Position numbers and translations under genes: made by a program. Under the pieces are notes generated by a model. That model searched no databases, was not told where the DNA came from, and saw nothing but the letters and a program-made list of their open reading frames with translations. DNA of 64,000 nucleotides from CAYVUB01 sp964454675 (GTDB taxonomy: Bacteria; Bacteroidota; Bacteroidia; Flavobacteriales; Flavobacteriaceae): the NCBI GenBank assembly GCA_964454675.1, contig CAYVUB010000014.1, positions 1-64,000 on the forward strand, given 5' to 3'. Positions 1-9,310 of the stretch are shown here, piece by piece. Positions within the stretch are counted from its first letter, which is position 1. Each line of letters starts with the position of its first letter.

Positions 1-193
1 CATCTATAAAATGCAAAAAAAACCGATGAAATGTAATTATTTAATATAAGTATTTAATATACAATAGGTTATAATAGAGTGTGATTTTAGTGTCATTTCA
101 TCGTCAAAATTTGATGTTTACTGAATGTGTAATCCGTTCATCGTGAAAATAATACGATGATACGATTTATGATTACAGGTTGGTTTTATGGCT

Positions 194-201
194 TAATTTT
201 G
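194..201 (+). promoter_or_regulatory. Candidate -7 box (TAATTTTG)
   Basis: An exact match to the Bacteroidota -7 consensus TAnnTTTG, 25 bases before the start codon at 227. No good -33 TTTG/TTG element is visible at the usual spacing, so this rests on the -7 match alone. Confidence 0.35.
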
Positions 202-226
202 GAATAATTGAAAAATCAAGTTCCAA

Positions 227-850
227 ATGAAATATCTTATAACCCTACTATGCTTTGTTAGTTTTGTCGGCAATAATGAAGCACTTTTTGCACAAGAATC
301 ACAGACGGTTTCAGGCGAATTGCCTTCAGATTATTTGACGCGAAATCCCGTTTATGATTACGATGTTCTGCAACTGAGCAATACAGACAGTATTCCCGGT
401 TTTGAATCAAAACAAGAAAAACTTAAAATAACAGGCACCGTTTTTTTAAGTGATGGTATAACACCTGCCAAGGATGTTATTTTGTACATTCAGCAAGCAA
501 ATGAAAAAGGGGATTATGAGATGAAAACCCAAGACGGCAAACGTTATGTGCATCACAGAGCCTGGGTAAAGACCGGTGCCGACGGTCGTTATACGTTTTA
601 CACATTCGTTCCCGGAAATTATAACAGAAGTAAATATAAATACATTCATCCGGTTATAAAAGAAGCCGGAAAACAAGAATATGCTTTAGAAGCTTTTCTT
701 TTTGATAATGACCAGTCGTTGTCAAAATACTGCCGTAAACGTCTGGCAAAACGAGGTATTGACACTATTCTTAAAATAGAAGAAAAAGACCAAATGTTTG
801 TTGCTGTAAAAAACATTATCCTTAAAAGTGATATTACTGAATATCCCTAA
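227..850 (+). CDS. Intradiol ring-cleavage dioxygenase-like exported protein
   Basis: A 207-residue protein with an N-terminal signal peptide (about residues 1-22, ending ALFAQ). Residues 65-160 resemble the beta-sandwich of intradiol (catechol/protocatechuate 3,4-) dioxygenases, including HHRAWVKTGADGRYTF, a proline-glycine turn, and YIHPVIKE where the family usually has HIHP. Known family members use two Tyr and two His as Fe(III) ligands. Here the first His of the HIH pair appears to be Tyr139, with His141 kept, so ring cleavage is doubtful. Exported homologues of unknown substrate are common in Bacteroidota. It is followed 65 bp downstream by a truncated haemoglobin on the same strand. 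The fold call is moderately secure; the activity is not. Confidence 0.65.
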   Translation: MKYLITLLCFVSFVGNNEALFAQESQTVSGELPSDYLTRNPVYDYDVLQLSNTDSIPGFESKQEKLKITGTVFLSDGITPAKDVILYIQQANEKGDYEMKTQDGKRYVHHRAWVKTGADGRYTFYTFVPGNYNRSKYKYIHPVIKEAGKQEYALEAFLFDNDQSLSKYCRKRLAKRGIDTILKIEEKDQMFVAVKNIILKSDITEYP

Positions 851-915
851 TTAATTTTGAAATTTATGTTTTAACTTGCATGGCTAATCAGGGTTTATAA
901 AAACCGGTAAGCACT

Positions 916-1311
916 ATGCATAAAAAAGACATACAAACCAGAGAAGATGTTTACTTGCTGGTATCGGAATTTTATAAAAAAGTACGGGTAAATGATGTTC
1001 TTGGACCGTTTTTTAATACCACAATTACTGATTGGGATACACATTTACAACACTTAACAACCTTTTGGGAATCGAGTTTGTTTTTAAAAACGCGCTATAC
1101 AGGCAATCCTATAGAAGCACATGTTAAGGTTGATAAAGCACATCATCACAGTATTACAGAACTGCATTTCGGGATTTGGCTTAACCTGTGGTATCAAACC
1201 ATTGATGAGCTTTTTGAAGGCGATTATGCCGAAAACGCCAAACGGCGCGCCCGAAAAATGGGTACGTTTTTGTATCTGAACATTTTTGAGGCCCGCCAAA
1301 AGAAAAGCTAA
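916..1311 (+). CDS. Group III truncated haemoglobin
   Basis: A 131-residue cytosolic haem protein of the 2-on-2 globin family, group III. Seen in the sequence: a helical pattern with FYKKVRVNDVLGPFFN in the B-helix region, W40 and W51 in positions usual for the group, and GNPIEAHVKV, where His69 aligns with the proximal haem ligand of Campylobacter Ctb (…GQPLKKHLDL). The motif LHFGIWLNLW follows. Group III globins are linked to NO, peroxide or oxygen chemistry, and the exact role here is unknown. It sits between the dioxygenase-like gene and the haem-handling CcsBA gene, all on the plus strand, which is suggestive context only. Confidence 0.88.
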   Translation: MHKKDIQTREDVYLLVSEFYKKVRVNDVLGPFFNTTITDWDTHLQHLTTFWESSLFLKTRYTGNPIEAHVKVDKAHHHSITELHFGIWLNLWYQTIDELFEGDYAENAKRRARKMGTFLYLNIFEARQKKS

Positions 1312-1363
1312 TTTTAACATCTATTTATCCTTTTTAAATGTAATCTTCCTCATTAAAAAGCCG

Positions 1364-1371
1364 TAATTTTG
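1364..1371 (+). promoter_or_regulatory. Candidate -7 box for ccsBA (TAATTTTG)
   Basis: An exact TAnnTTTG match, 26 bases upstream of the ccsBA start codon. That spacing is typical of Bacteroidota promoters with short leaders. The -33 element is weak. Confidence 0.45.
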
Positions 1372-1397
1372 CAAAGTTTAAATTCAAGCTCTTTACA

Positions 1398-4300
1398 ATG
1401 CAAAAAAAATTAGCTTCCATTCTTTTCTCAACCCGATTAACCGCCGTATTATTTATTGTATTTGCCGCCGCCATGATTGCCGGCACTTTTATGGATGCGG
1501 GACAAGATACCTCACCAACAGCTTATACACGCAATCTTATTTACGATACCTGGTGGTTTGAAGCCATAATGGGCTTTTTTGTGCTCAATTTTGCCGGTAA
1601 CATTTTCAGATACCGGTTGCTGCGTAAAGAAAAATGGGCGACGTTAATATTGCATCTGGCGTTTATTTTAATTCTTTTTGGAGCGTTTGTTACACGGTAT
1701 TTTGGATTTGAAGGCATGATGGCCATTCGTGAAGGTGCCACCGAAAATGAATTTTTATCACGGGAAACCTATATTACGGCATATATTGACGGCGATTACA
1801 TGATTGACGGCGAGGCGCAACGCCGTATCGTAGAAGAAAAAGTTGATTTTTCCGATAGATTGTCCAACAAGTTTAAAGAAACGGCTAAATACAATCAAAA
1901 AACCGTAACCATCGCTCTTGAAAAATTTATCAAAGGTGCCGAAAAAGACATCGTATATGATGAAAACGGAGAATCATACCTTAAGCTGGTAGAATCTTCC
2001 GGAGGCATGTCGCATAACCATTTCCTTAAAGACGGACAAGTATCAAGCATTCACAACATTTTGATTTCACTTAACAGGCATCAGGATGGTGCCATCAATA
2101 TTACCAATACCGACGAAGGCTTGTTTATCCGGTCGCCTTATGAAGGTAACTATTTAACAATGGCTACGGGTAATACGGGTGTGTTGGTAAAAGACAGCCT
2201 GCAGCCATTGCAATTACGTTCGCGTTACATTATTGAAGGTATGCAAATGGTATTCCCTAAACCTGTGGTAAAAGGTGTGTTTGATATTGTCAATAAACCT
2301 CAGATTCTCAGAGGTGACGAAGATGGTGTTGTAATGTCTGTTACGGTTGATGGCGAAACCCGAAAAGTGAATTTGCTGGGCGGACCAGGAATGAATAATC
2401 CGTTTGAACAGATAAAAGTGGGAGGTTTGGATATTGCCATGAAATATGGTTCAAAAGTTTTGGAACTGCCATTTTCTATTAAATTGAATGATTTTATAGC
2501 CGAGCGTTATCCGGGTACGGAAAACAGGTATTCTTCGTATGCCAGTGAAGTAACCCTTATTGACAAAGAAGCAGGAGATTTTGATTACCGTATATATATG
2601 AACCATATCTTAGATCATAAAGGCTACCGCTTTTTTCAGGCGAGTTTTGACCCCGATGAAAAAGGAACCATATTGTCTGTTAACCATGATTTCTGGGGAA
2701 CATGGATTACATACATAGGCTATTTTCTGCTTTATATAGGAATGCTGGCAATTATATTTGATAAAAACACCCGTTTTGCCGATTTAAGAAAAATGCTGAG
2801 AAAAGTAAAAAACCAAAAAGCCAAGCTGCTTACCGTATTGCTTTTAGGTTCGTCATTACTAACCGTTGCCCAAACACATTCATCTGATGACCATGTTATT
2901 GCAAGACCTTCAAAAACTCAGATAGATTCTATACTAAAAGCAAATATTACACCCAAAGAGCACGCCGGAAAATTCGGGTATCTGGTGGTACAGGATTACA
3001 ACGGGCGTATGAAACCAATGAATACCTTTGGTTCGGAACTGTTGCGTAAACTGAGTAACAATGATGTGTATGAAGATTTCAATTCCAATCAGGTGCTGTT
3101 ATCTGTTTATGAAAGTCCGTTGTTGTGGTATAACGTTCCTGTCATTTATTTAAAACCTAAAAAAGCCGATTCTATCCGTCACATCATAGGCATTCCCGAA
3201 GGTCAAAAACACGCCGCATTGGTCGATTTTTTTACAGAAGACGGTTCTTATAAGCTGGCACCTTATATAGAAGAAGCTTATAAAGCCCAGATACCAAGTG
3301 GTTTTCAAAAAGAATTTAAAGAAACAGACCAGCGTGTTAATTTATTGTATAACATTATTGAAGGCCGCGGATTAAAAATATTCCCTGTTCCCGGCGATGA
3401 AAATAACAAATGGATAGCACCATTAGAGTTCAGAACCGAAGGCTATCGTGATGTTATAAAAGATTCGTTATACGGCAATTTTATCAACAGCGGCTTTAGT
3501 GCGTATTTGTTTAAGCTTGATGAAGCCAAACGCACAGGAAATTTTGCCGATGCAGAAAGGCTTCTGGACGCTTTCAAGAAAACCCAGATAAAAGAAGGAA
3601 GTGCCGTTATGCTGTCTGACAGTAAAATCAATGCCGAAATAATGTACAACAAATACGATATTTTCAAGCGGTTGTTCAGTTGGTATATGTATGCCGGTAT
3701 CTTGATGTTTATTCTGCTTATTATACAAATATTTAATTCAAAAATCAAATGGCTTAATGTGGCTGTAAACGTTTTTAAATGGATTATAGCAGTATTGTTT
3801 TTACTTCATACCGCCGGATTGATAGCACGTTGGTATATTTCCGGTCATGCACCGTGGAGTGATGCTTACGAATCGATGATTTATGTAGCTTGGGCAACGA
3901 TGTTGTTTGGACTCATTTTTGGTAAAAAGAGTGATTTGACCCTTGCGGCAACAGCATTTGTGACGTCTGTTGTTTTGATGGTTGCTCACATGAACTGGAT
4001 GGATCCTTCTATTGCAAATTTAGAACCGGTATTGGATAGCTACTGGTTAATGATACACGTAGCAGTCATCGTAATGAGTTATGGTCCGTTTGCCTTGGGT
4101 ATGATTCTGGGTGTAATATGTTTGTTTTTGATGATTTTTACCAATTCAAAAAACAAAGAAAAAATGCATCTCAATATCAAAGAATTAACAATTATTAATG
4201 AGATGGCACTTACCGTCGGGCTTATTCTTTTAACCATAGGAAACTTCCTTGGCGGGATGTGGGCAAATGAAAGCTGGGGACGTTACTGGGGTTGGGATCC

Positions 4301-4586
4301 AAAAGAAACCTGGGCATTGATAAGCATTATTGTATATGCTTTTGTAATTCACATGCGGTTAATTCCGGGGCTTCGTGGCAGTTATGGGTTTAATCTGGCA
4401 TCCGTTATAGCATTTGCCAGTATTTTAATGACCTATTTTGGGGTGAATTTCTATCTGGCAGGATTACATTCGTATGCCAGCGGTGACCAGATTATCAGCT
4501 TAAAATTTATTGGTATTGCCTGTGCTATTGTTGCTTTGTTAGGATTTTTTGGCTACAGAGGATATGCAAAGCATTATAAGAGGTAA
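1398..4586 (+). CDS. ccsBA: Fused cytochrome c biogenesis protein CcsBA (ResB-ResC)
   Basis: A 1062-residue membrane protein of system II cytochrome c maturation, which exports haem and ligates it to apocytochrome c on the periplasmic side. The N-terminal ResB/CcsB half has membrane spans near residues 12-32, 48-65 and 76-98, a large periplasmic domain, and another span near 440-465. A second hydrophobic segment near 478-496 starts the central part. The C-terminal ResC/CcsA half (from about 760) has multiple spans and the haem-binding WWD motif at 964-972 (WGWDPKETW), plus conserved histidines. The fused form is usual in Bacteroidota and epsilonproteobacteria. It faces the minus-strand MBOAT gene convergently, with 104 bp between them. 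Confidence 0.95.
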   Translation: MQKKLASILFSTRLTAVLFIVFAAAMIAGTFMDAGQDTSPTAYTRNLIYDTWWFEAIMGFFVLNFAGNIFRYRLLRKEKWATLILHLAFILILFGAFVTRYFGFEGMMAIREGATENEFLSRETYITAYIDGDYMIDGEAQRRIVEEKVDFSDRLSNKFKETAKYNQKTVTIALEKFIKGAEKDIVYDENGESYLKLVESSGGMSHNHFLKDGQVSSIHNILISLNRHQDGAINITNTDEGLFIRSPYEGNYLTMATGNTGVLVKDSLQPLQLRSRYIIEGMQMVFPKPVVKGVFDIVNKPQILRGDEDGVVMSVTVDGETRKVNLLGGPGMNNPFEQIKVGGLDIAMKYGSKVLELPFSIKLNDFIAERYPGTENRYSSYASEVTLIDKEAGDFDYRIYMNHILDHKGYRFFQASFDPDEKGTILSVNHDFWGTWITYIGYFLLYIGMLAIIFDKNTRFADLRKMLRKVKNQKAKLLTVLLLGSSLLTVAQTHSSDDHVIARPSKTQIDSILKANITPKEHAGKFGYLVVQDYNGRMKPMNTFGSELLRKLSNNDVYEDFNSNQVLLSVYESPLLWYNVPVIYLKPKKADSIRHIIGIPEGQKHAALVDFFTEDGSYKLAPYIEEAYKAQIPSGFQKEFKETDQRVNLLYNIIEGRGLKIFPVPGDENNKWIAPLEFRTEGYRDVIKDSLYGNFINSGFSAYLFKLDEAKRTGNFADAERLLDAFKKTQIKEGSAVMLSDSKINAEIMYNKYDIFKRLFSWYMYAGILMFILLIIQIFNSKIKWLNVAVNVFKWIIAVLFLLHTAGLIARWYISGHAPWSDAYESMIYVAWATMLFGLIFGKKSDLTLAATAFVTSVVLMVAHMNWMDPSIANLEPVLDSYWLMIHVAVIVMSYGPFALGMILGVICLFLMIFTNSKNKEKMHLNIKELTIINEMALTVGLILLTIGNFLGGMWANESWGRYWGWDPKETWALISIIVYAFVIHMRLIPGLRGSYGFNLASVIAFASILMTYFGVNFYLAGLHSYASGDQIISLKFIGIACAIVALLGFFGYRGYAKHYKR

Positions 4587-4612
4587 TTTTCGGTCTCAGT
4601 TTTCAGTTTATA

Positions 4613-4630
4613 TTCCGATAGCTATTGGGA
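4613..4630. repeat. Imperfect palindrome (TTCCGATAGCTATTGGGA)
   Basis: An 18-base near-palindrome in the convergent intergenic region after ccsBA. It resembles the short TCCCGATAGCTATCGGGA palindromes scattered between genes in many Flavobacteriia. The arms pair with one wobble. No T-tract follows, so it is not a standard terminator. Confidence 0.5.
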
Positions 4631-4690
4631 GAAATTGAAGTTGACATTAAAGTTGAAAGTCTAACATCCATTCAACTTAACAACAAACTT

Positions 4691-6352
4691 TTAAAACTGA
4701 AAATAAATAAACGGCTGGAAGTTTGTTGAAAACGCCTGATAGCATAATACACCTACAAAAGCTCCAAAGGCAATTTTAACCGGTACCGGACTGTTGTTGT
4801 ATAACGTTTCCATTTTGTTTTTGGTAGTTTGAGGCAGCCAGTGTGTGATGTACCCAATAAGCATGACCCAAAACACCGCCTGGTAATGTGTCAAAATAGT
4901 CAAGGCACTTTGCAAATCCATACGGTTGGCAACCTGATAGTACCATTTTGAAATATGTTCCATACTTTCACCTCTGAAATAGATTCGGGTAAATGTAATA
5001 AACAAAAAGGTAAAAGCTATTTTCCAGCAGCGTGCGTACCATTTGCGGCTCATTTCATACGGACTTATTTTTCGCCAGTATTTGTAAACCAAAATCCCCA
5101 AGCCGTTAAGTCCGCCCCAAATGATAAACTTCCACGACGCACCATGCCAGAGCCCGCCGATAAGCATCGTGAGCATCAGGTTAATATTGGTATTGATATG
5201 ATTTTTAAAGTTAGAATTAAGCAAAGAGACAATATAAACCGTCAATGCCGCAATAAGTATTGAGCCTACAATAATCAAATTGTTCCTGAAGGCAATCATC
5301 AGTACAAAAAGCATTATTCCCAGAATGGTATATGAAGCCGCCGTACCGTTTCTGTTACCGCCAAGCGGAATGTACAAATAATCCCGAAGCCACGTTGAAA
5401 GCGAAATATGCCATCGTTTCCAGAAATCGCCGGCATTGGTAGCTTTATATGGCGAATTAAAATTAACAGGCAGTCTGAATCCCATTAAAATAGCCAGACC
5501 AATGGCAATATCGGTATAACCCGAAAAATCACCGTAAATTTGAAGCGAATAACCTATCATCGCCATTACGTTTGCAAACCCTGAGTACATTTCGGGAGCA
5601 TCAAATACACGGTCAAGAAAGTGCATCGCAATAAAATCTGCAAACAGCATTTTTTTAATTAATCCTTTTAATATCAAATAGGTGCCTGCGTCAAAATTGG
5701 CTTTTGTAAGTTTTGTGGCTTTTGGAATTTGCGGTGTAAAACTTTCGGCTCTTACAATGGGGCCGGCGACAAGCTGAGGAAAAAAACTTACATAAAAACC
5801 ATAATCAAGAATAGAGTTTAACGGTTTTATCTTTTTCCGGTAAATATCTACCGTATAGCTTATGGTTTGAAAGGTGTAAAACGAAATCCCGACCGGCAGG
5901 ATAATTTTATCTACCGTAAAATAATTTTTATCTGTAATGGTATTGCCCCATTGTGCCAGCCAGTTAACTACTTCGTACTGTGTGTGGAATAAACTATTGT
6001 AAGAGTCTGTAAAGAAATACGCATATTTAAAATAGCAAAGTATCAACAAATTAATGCATACGCTAAGCATGACAAAAGCATAGCGTTTTGTCTGGTTTTC
6101 GGTTTTGTATAGTTTTCGTCCGATGAAAAAATCCATCAGAATCGTAAAAAGCAAAAGACCTACAAAAAGTCCGCTGGTTTTATAGTAAAAGAATAAGGAT
6201 ACAAGAAATAAATAGCAATTACGAAGCGGTATTTTTTTGTACACCACAGCAAATATAAAATACGCTACCGCAAAAAATATCCAGAAGCTTGCCTGCGTGA
6301 AAATAAGCGGATATTCTTCAGAAAAGGTAAATATGTCGTAAAGCCTATTCAT
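4691..6352 (-). CDS. MBOAT family O-acyltransferase (AlgI/DltB-like)
   Basis: A 553-residue polytopic inner-membrane protein. MBOAT proteins of this type transfer acyl groups from the cytoplasm to an extracytoplasmic partner that modifies a polysaccharide or teichoic-acid-like polymer. Visible signatures: FWKRWHISLSTWLRDYLYIPLGG (His315) and GGLWHGASW with the invariant His403; also PVGISFYTFQTISY and FFPQLVAGPI, all typical of AlgI. It is the last gene of a minus-strand operon. Its start overlaps the end of the upstream SGNH gene by 8 bp, implying translational coupling. The family call is secure; the acylated glycan is not known. Confidence 0.93.
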   Translation of the reverse strand: MNRLYDIFTFSEEYPLIFTQASFWIFFAVAYFIFAVVYKKIPLRNCYLFLVSLFFYYKTSGLFVGLLLFTILMDFFIGRKLYKTENQTKRYAFVMLSVCINLLILCYFKYAYFFTDSYNSLFHTQYEVVNWLAQWGNTITDKNYFTVDKIILPVGISFYTFQTISYTVDIYRKKIKPLNSILDYGFYVSFFPQLVAGPIVRAESFTPQIPKATKLTKANFDAGTYLILKGLIKKMLFADFIAMHFLDRVFDAPEMYSGFANVMAMIGYSLQIYGDFSGYTDIAIGLAILMGFRLPVNFNSPYKATNAGDFWKRWHISLSTWLRDYLYIPLGGNRNGTAASYTILGIMLFVLMIAFRNNLIIVGSILIAALTVYIVSLLNSNFKNHINTNINLMLTMLIGGLWHGASWKFIIWGGLNGLGILVYKYWRKISPYEMSRKWYARCWKIAFTFLFITFTRIYFRGESMEHISKWYYQVANRMDLQSALTILTHYQAVFWVMLIGYITHWLPQTTKNKMETLYNNSPVPVKIAFGAFVGVLCYQAFSTNFQPFIYFQF

Positions 6353-7640
6353 CCAGAGTTTTATAATAATTCAATAAGGTATCTTTATCACGGTTGGCTG
6401 CCGTTGCCCAGGATTCAATTAGGGCTGTCAATAATAAATCGGCTTTTATGTGATATCCCAAGTTTGTAAAGTGAATACGGTCGCGCGGCATCAGTTTTTG
6501 TTTGTACCATTTGTTTGAAGAACCGAGTCCGCCCATAATATCATAAAAATCCCAAACTGCCATTTGGTATTTTATGGCTAATTCATTGATTATCTGTTGT
6601 TGTGTTGCGGTATTTGGATTCGGAATTTTCCGTTGGTAATAGCTGTCATTCGGTACGGTAAGCAGTATGGCGCAATCGGGATTGGCACGTTGAATCATTT
6701 GAATAAACGCTTCATAATACATTCGGAATTTTTCCGGTTTAAATTCCGCTTTTGGCATATAGGCATCATTTGTGCCGATGGAAATGATAAACAAATCGGG
6801 TTTGTAGAGTTGCAGTTGTTGTTCAAAATAGGCGCTTCGGTTATAAAACGCAAAACTCGCACCATTCACGCCAATACTGGTATATTGAATCCCCGGATTA
6901 TCATTCATCAACTCAAGACCCATAAATAAAAATTCGGGTGCAACGGTGGTTGTGTCTTTCAATTGCAAGCAAAATGACAGTTCTTCAATAGCGGTATCAA
7001 ACTGAAATTCGCGATACATCGCATCATAATTTATAGTATCGGAAATCAATTGTAAATCATTCATAAGGGTCAAATGATAATCCTCTTTCCAAGAATTATA
7101 GAATACCCTTAATTTATTGAATGTGTAGGGTTGTTTGGTGTAGTTTTTATAATTGGCCTGAATGTGAACAGTATCGGAAACACCACGAAAAGCAGCAGTA
7201 ACACCCGATAAACCCCAGGTCACACTATCTTTGGTTACAGAACAACGATAACCTTGCCATTTGTCTTTTGTAGCCGTAATGCGATAGTTGACAGGGTTAT
7301 TGGTATGTGCCAAATGGTAAGGAAACACAAAGCCGCGCTGGCCCATTGATACCTCATTGGAATTTTGAAGATACGTGCGTAGCTTGTTGGAATATATATC
7401 TGCCTGAATATGCGAGCCGCCAATGTGGAAGATATGAAGATTATCTTTTTTGCCTTCATAAACGCTGTCCAGCCGTTTAAAAAACGCATTAAAGTACGGC
7501 GATTCCGATGCAAATTTTAACCGGTTGGCTTCAAGATTGATAAGGTTTTGATGTACAGTTTTTACACTATCCAAAATATACTTTTGTGCAGTAAGCTGTG
7601 ATATTGTAAAAAAGGTAAAGATTATAAGTGCTTTCTTCAT
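6345..7640 (-). CDS. SGNH/GDSL-type hydrolase-like protein, periplasmic
   Basis: A 431-residue protein with an N-terminal signal peptide (to about residue 19, LTAQ). The SGNH blocks are present: block I is HIGGSHIQAD with nucleophile Ser76, block III is SIGTNDAY, and block V is DRIHF near the C-terminus. Block I reads GGSH where most relatives have GDSH, so the Asp next to the nucleophile is lost. Between blocks is a beta-rich insert. Proteins of this kind commonly work with MBOAT partners as extracytoplasmic O-acetyltransferases or esterases on surface polysaccharide. It overlaps the next upstream gene by 4 bp (ATGA) and the MBOAT gene by 8 bp, so the three are one operon. Confidence 0.82.
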   Translation of the reverse strand: MKKALIIFTFFTISQLTAQKYILDSVKTVHQNLINLEANRLKFASESPYFNAFFKRLDSVYEGKKDNLHIFHIGGSHIQADIYSNKLRTYLQNSNEVSMGQRGFVFPYHLAHTNNPVNYRITATKDKWQGYRCSVTKDSVTWGLSGVTAAFRGVSDTVHIQANYKNYTKQPYTFNKLRVFYNSWKEDYHLTLMNDLQLISDTINYDAMYREFQFDTAIEELSFCLQLKDTTTVAPEFLFMGLELMNDNPGIQYTSIGVNGASFAFYNRSAYFEQQLQLYKPDLFIISIGTNDAYMPKAEFKPEKFRMYYEAFIQMIQRANPDCAILLTVPNDSYYQRKIPNPNTATQQQIINELAIKYQMAVWDFYDIMGGLGSSNKWYKQKLMPRDRIHFTNLGYHIKADLLLTALIESWATAANRDKDTLLNYYKTLDE

Positions 7641-9106
7641 TTTATTCTGTTTAAATCCATGTATAATGCCAAGAAGAACAACTCAGAAACCACTTTGGTA
7701 CCGCTTGGAGAAAAGTGTGTATAATCACTTGCGGCCAAACCTTGATCTACCCAATGCTGCATAGCGTTCTCGCCACCCATAGCATTAAACATGCTCCAGT
7801 AAGCCATATTGTTTTGGTTACAGGTTTCTCTTAAAACATTGTCTAAATAAGGCAGTAATTTATAGGTTATGAACTTGCCGTTTTCGGTAGTGGTCATGTC
7901 TGAAGGTCCAATAAAAATGACGCTGGCATTGTTTGTTTTTCGGCGTACCCAGTTGAGATGATTTTTTAAATATCCGGCATAATTTTTAACTTCGGTGGAA
8001 TCTTTTAAATAAGGCACCGAATTGCCTCCGTATTGAAAAATCAATACTTTAGGCTGTAATTGCTGATACATCTGACTGAAATTTTCACTATCCATACTCG
8101 CAAATACAGTACCCGATGCGCCCCGCATAGCTACATTATCAAGAGAAATCCCGCTGCTTCCGTCTAAAGTCAGACCATAAAAATCGGGGCTTATTTTAGC
8201 TTCCAGCTCTATTTTTAAATTACCGGGCGAACTTGATAAATTGATGCCAAACTTGTGATAATCATCACCCGCAATCAGCGAATCACTTTTAATCAGTACA
8301 CCATCATTATATATTTTGATACTTGTGGGCGATTGCACATTACCGTAATGCAAGCCGATATTTGTAAAATTCCTGAGCAGTCCGTAAGAGCGTTTAGAAG
8401 GGCTTATATCAATGCTTGCTTTTGTGATATTAAGGGTTTCAATCAACAGGCTGTCTTCTTCAATGTTGTAAGCAGGCGTAAACCGTGAAAGCGATGTATA
8501 TGCGCCATATTTTTTATGCGGAAATCGCTCTTGCGTAGGGTCAAAAGCAGCATAGCGTACCCAGTTTGCAGATGGTGTGACATTGGCACTTATTTGTTGA
8601 TAAACCTGAACAATTGGGATAAATCCCGGGCCGCTGCCGCCATATTGTCCCTGTAACCGGTTACGTATATAGGCAGACATGCGGTCACCTTCAATCTGTG
8701 AGTCGCCATAATGAATAATACGGCATTGACCACTTTGCAGATTGCTTTTTAGTTGGGCAATAAATTCCTGTGCATGCTCAGGATAGTCGATACGCTGAAT
8801 TTTTGAGGTGTCAATTTTAGTAAAATCGGGAATTTGTTTTGTTGTTTCGGTACTTTGAGCATCATCGGCCGGTATTTTTATGTTGCTTACAATGCTGTCA
8901 AAAGATTTTATTTTGCCTGCATCAATCGATTCTTCAATTAAAAACGTGGCGGTCGAAGGATATTTTAACCTGAGGTTGTTAATAAAAAAACCTTCTTCGG
9001 TTTTACCGTTAGGAAGTATTCTTGTACTGCTTAAAAAAGTCAGTCCATACATAATCAATAAAGTAGCGCAAATATAAAAGCATATTTTTATTGGGCTGTA
9101 CTTCAT
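7637..9106 (-). CDS. SGNH/GDSL-like protein with N-terminal membrane anchor
   Basis: A 489-residue protein with one membrane segment near residues 8-27 and no clear cleavage site, so it is probably anchored in the inner membrane facing the periplasm. Block I is HYGDSQIEGD (Ser136), block III is the variant FQYGGNSVPY (Asn kept, usual Asp replaced), and block V is DYTHF. The insert between blocks includes a beta-sandwich-like region (about 240-330). This is the first gene of the MBOAT operon. Its paralogue downstream has the opposite defects (altered block I, normal block III), so the two may be specialised or act together. The transfer direction and substrate are unknown. Confidence 0.8.
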   Translation of the reverse strand: MKYSPIKICFYICATLLIMYGLTFLSSTRILPNGKTEEGFFINNLRLKYPSTATFLIEESIDAGKIKSFDSIVSNIKIPADDAQSTETTKQIPDFTKIDTSKIQRIDYPEHAQEFIAQLKSNLQSGQCRIIHYGDSQIEGDRMSAYIRNRLQGQYGGSGPGFIPIVQVYQQISANVTPSANWVRYAAFDPTQERFPHKKYGAYTSLSRFTPAYNIEEDSLLIETLNITKASIDISPSKRSYGLLRNFTNIGLHYGNVQSPTSIKIYNDGVLIKSDSLIAGDDYHKFGINLSSSPGNLKIELEAKISPDFYGLTLDGSSGISLDNVAMRGASGTVFASMDSENFSQMYQQLQPKVLIFQYGGNSVPYLKDSTEVKNYAGYLKNHLNWVRRKTNNASVIFIGPSDMTTTENGKFITYKLLPYLDNVLRETCNQNNMAYWSMFNAMGGENAMQHWVDQGLAASDYTHFSPSGTKVVSELFFLALYMDLNRIK

Positions 9107-9274
9107 AAAGCATGTAACGGAATAGTCAATTTGTTTAGTGCATAAATATAGAATAAAAAATTAAGTATGACCTGTTTTTTACCTTGTTTAACAACTGAAT
9201 TTACACAGAAAAAGGTTCTTGTTAATAGCTTGTTAAATAATTCTAAATAAGGCGTTAGTATTCTATTAAACAAC

Positions 9275-9282
9275 TAAATTTG
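9275..9282 (+). promoter_or_regulatory. Candidate -7 box of the efflux operon (TAAATTTG)
   Basis: An exact TAnnTTTG match, 28 bases upstream of the adaptor start codon. It lies in the 204-bp divergent region between the efflux operon and the MBOAT/SGNH operon. No regulator gene lies beside it. Confidence 0.45.
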
Positions 9283-9310
9283 ACAAAACTTCGAGCACTA
9301 ACCATAATAT

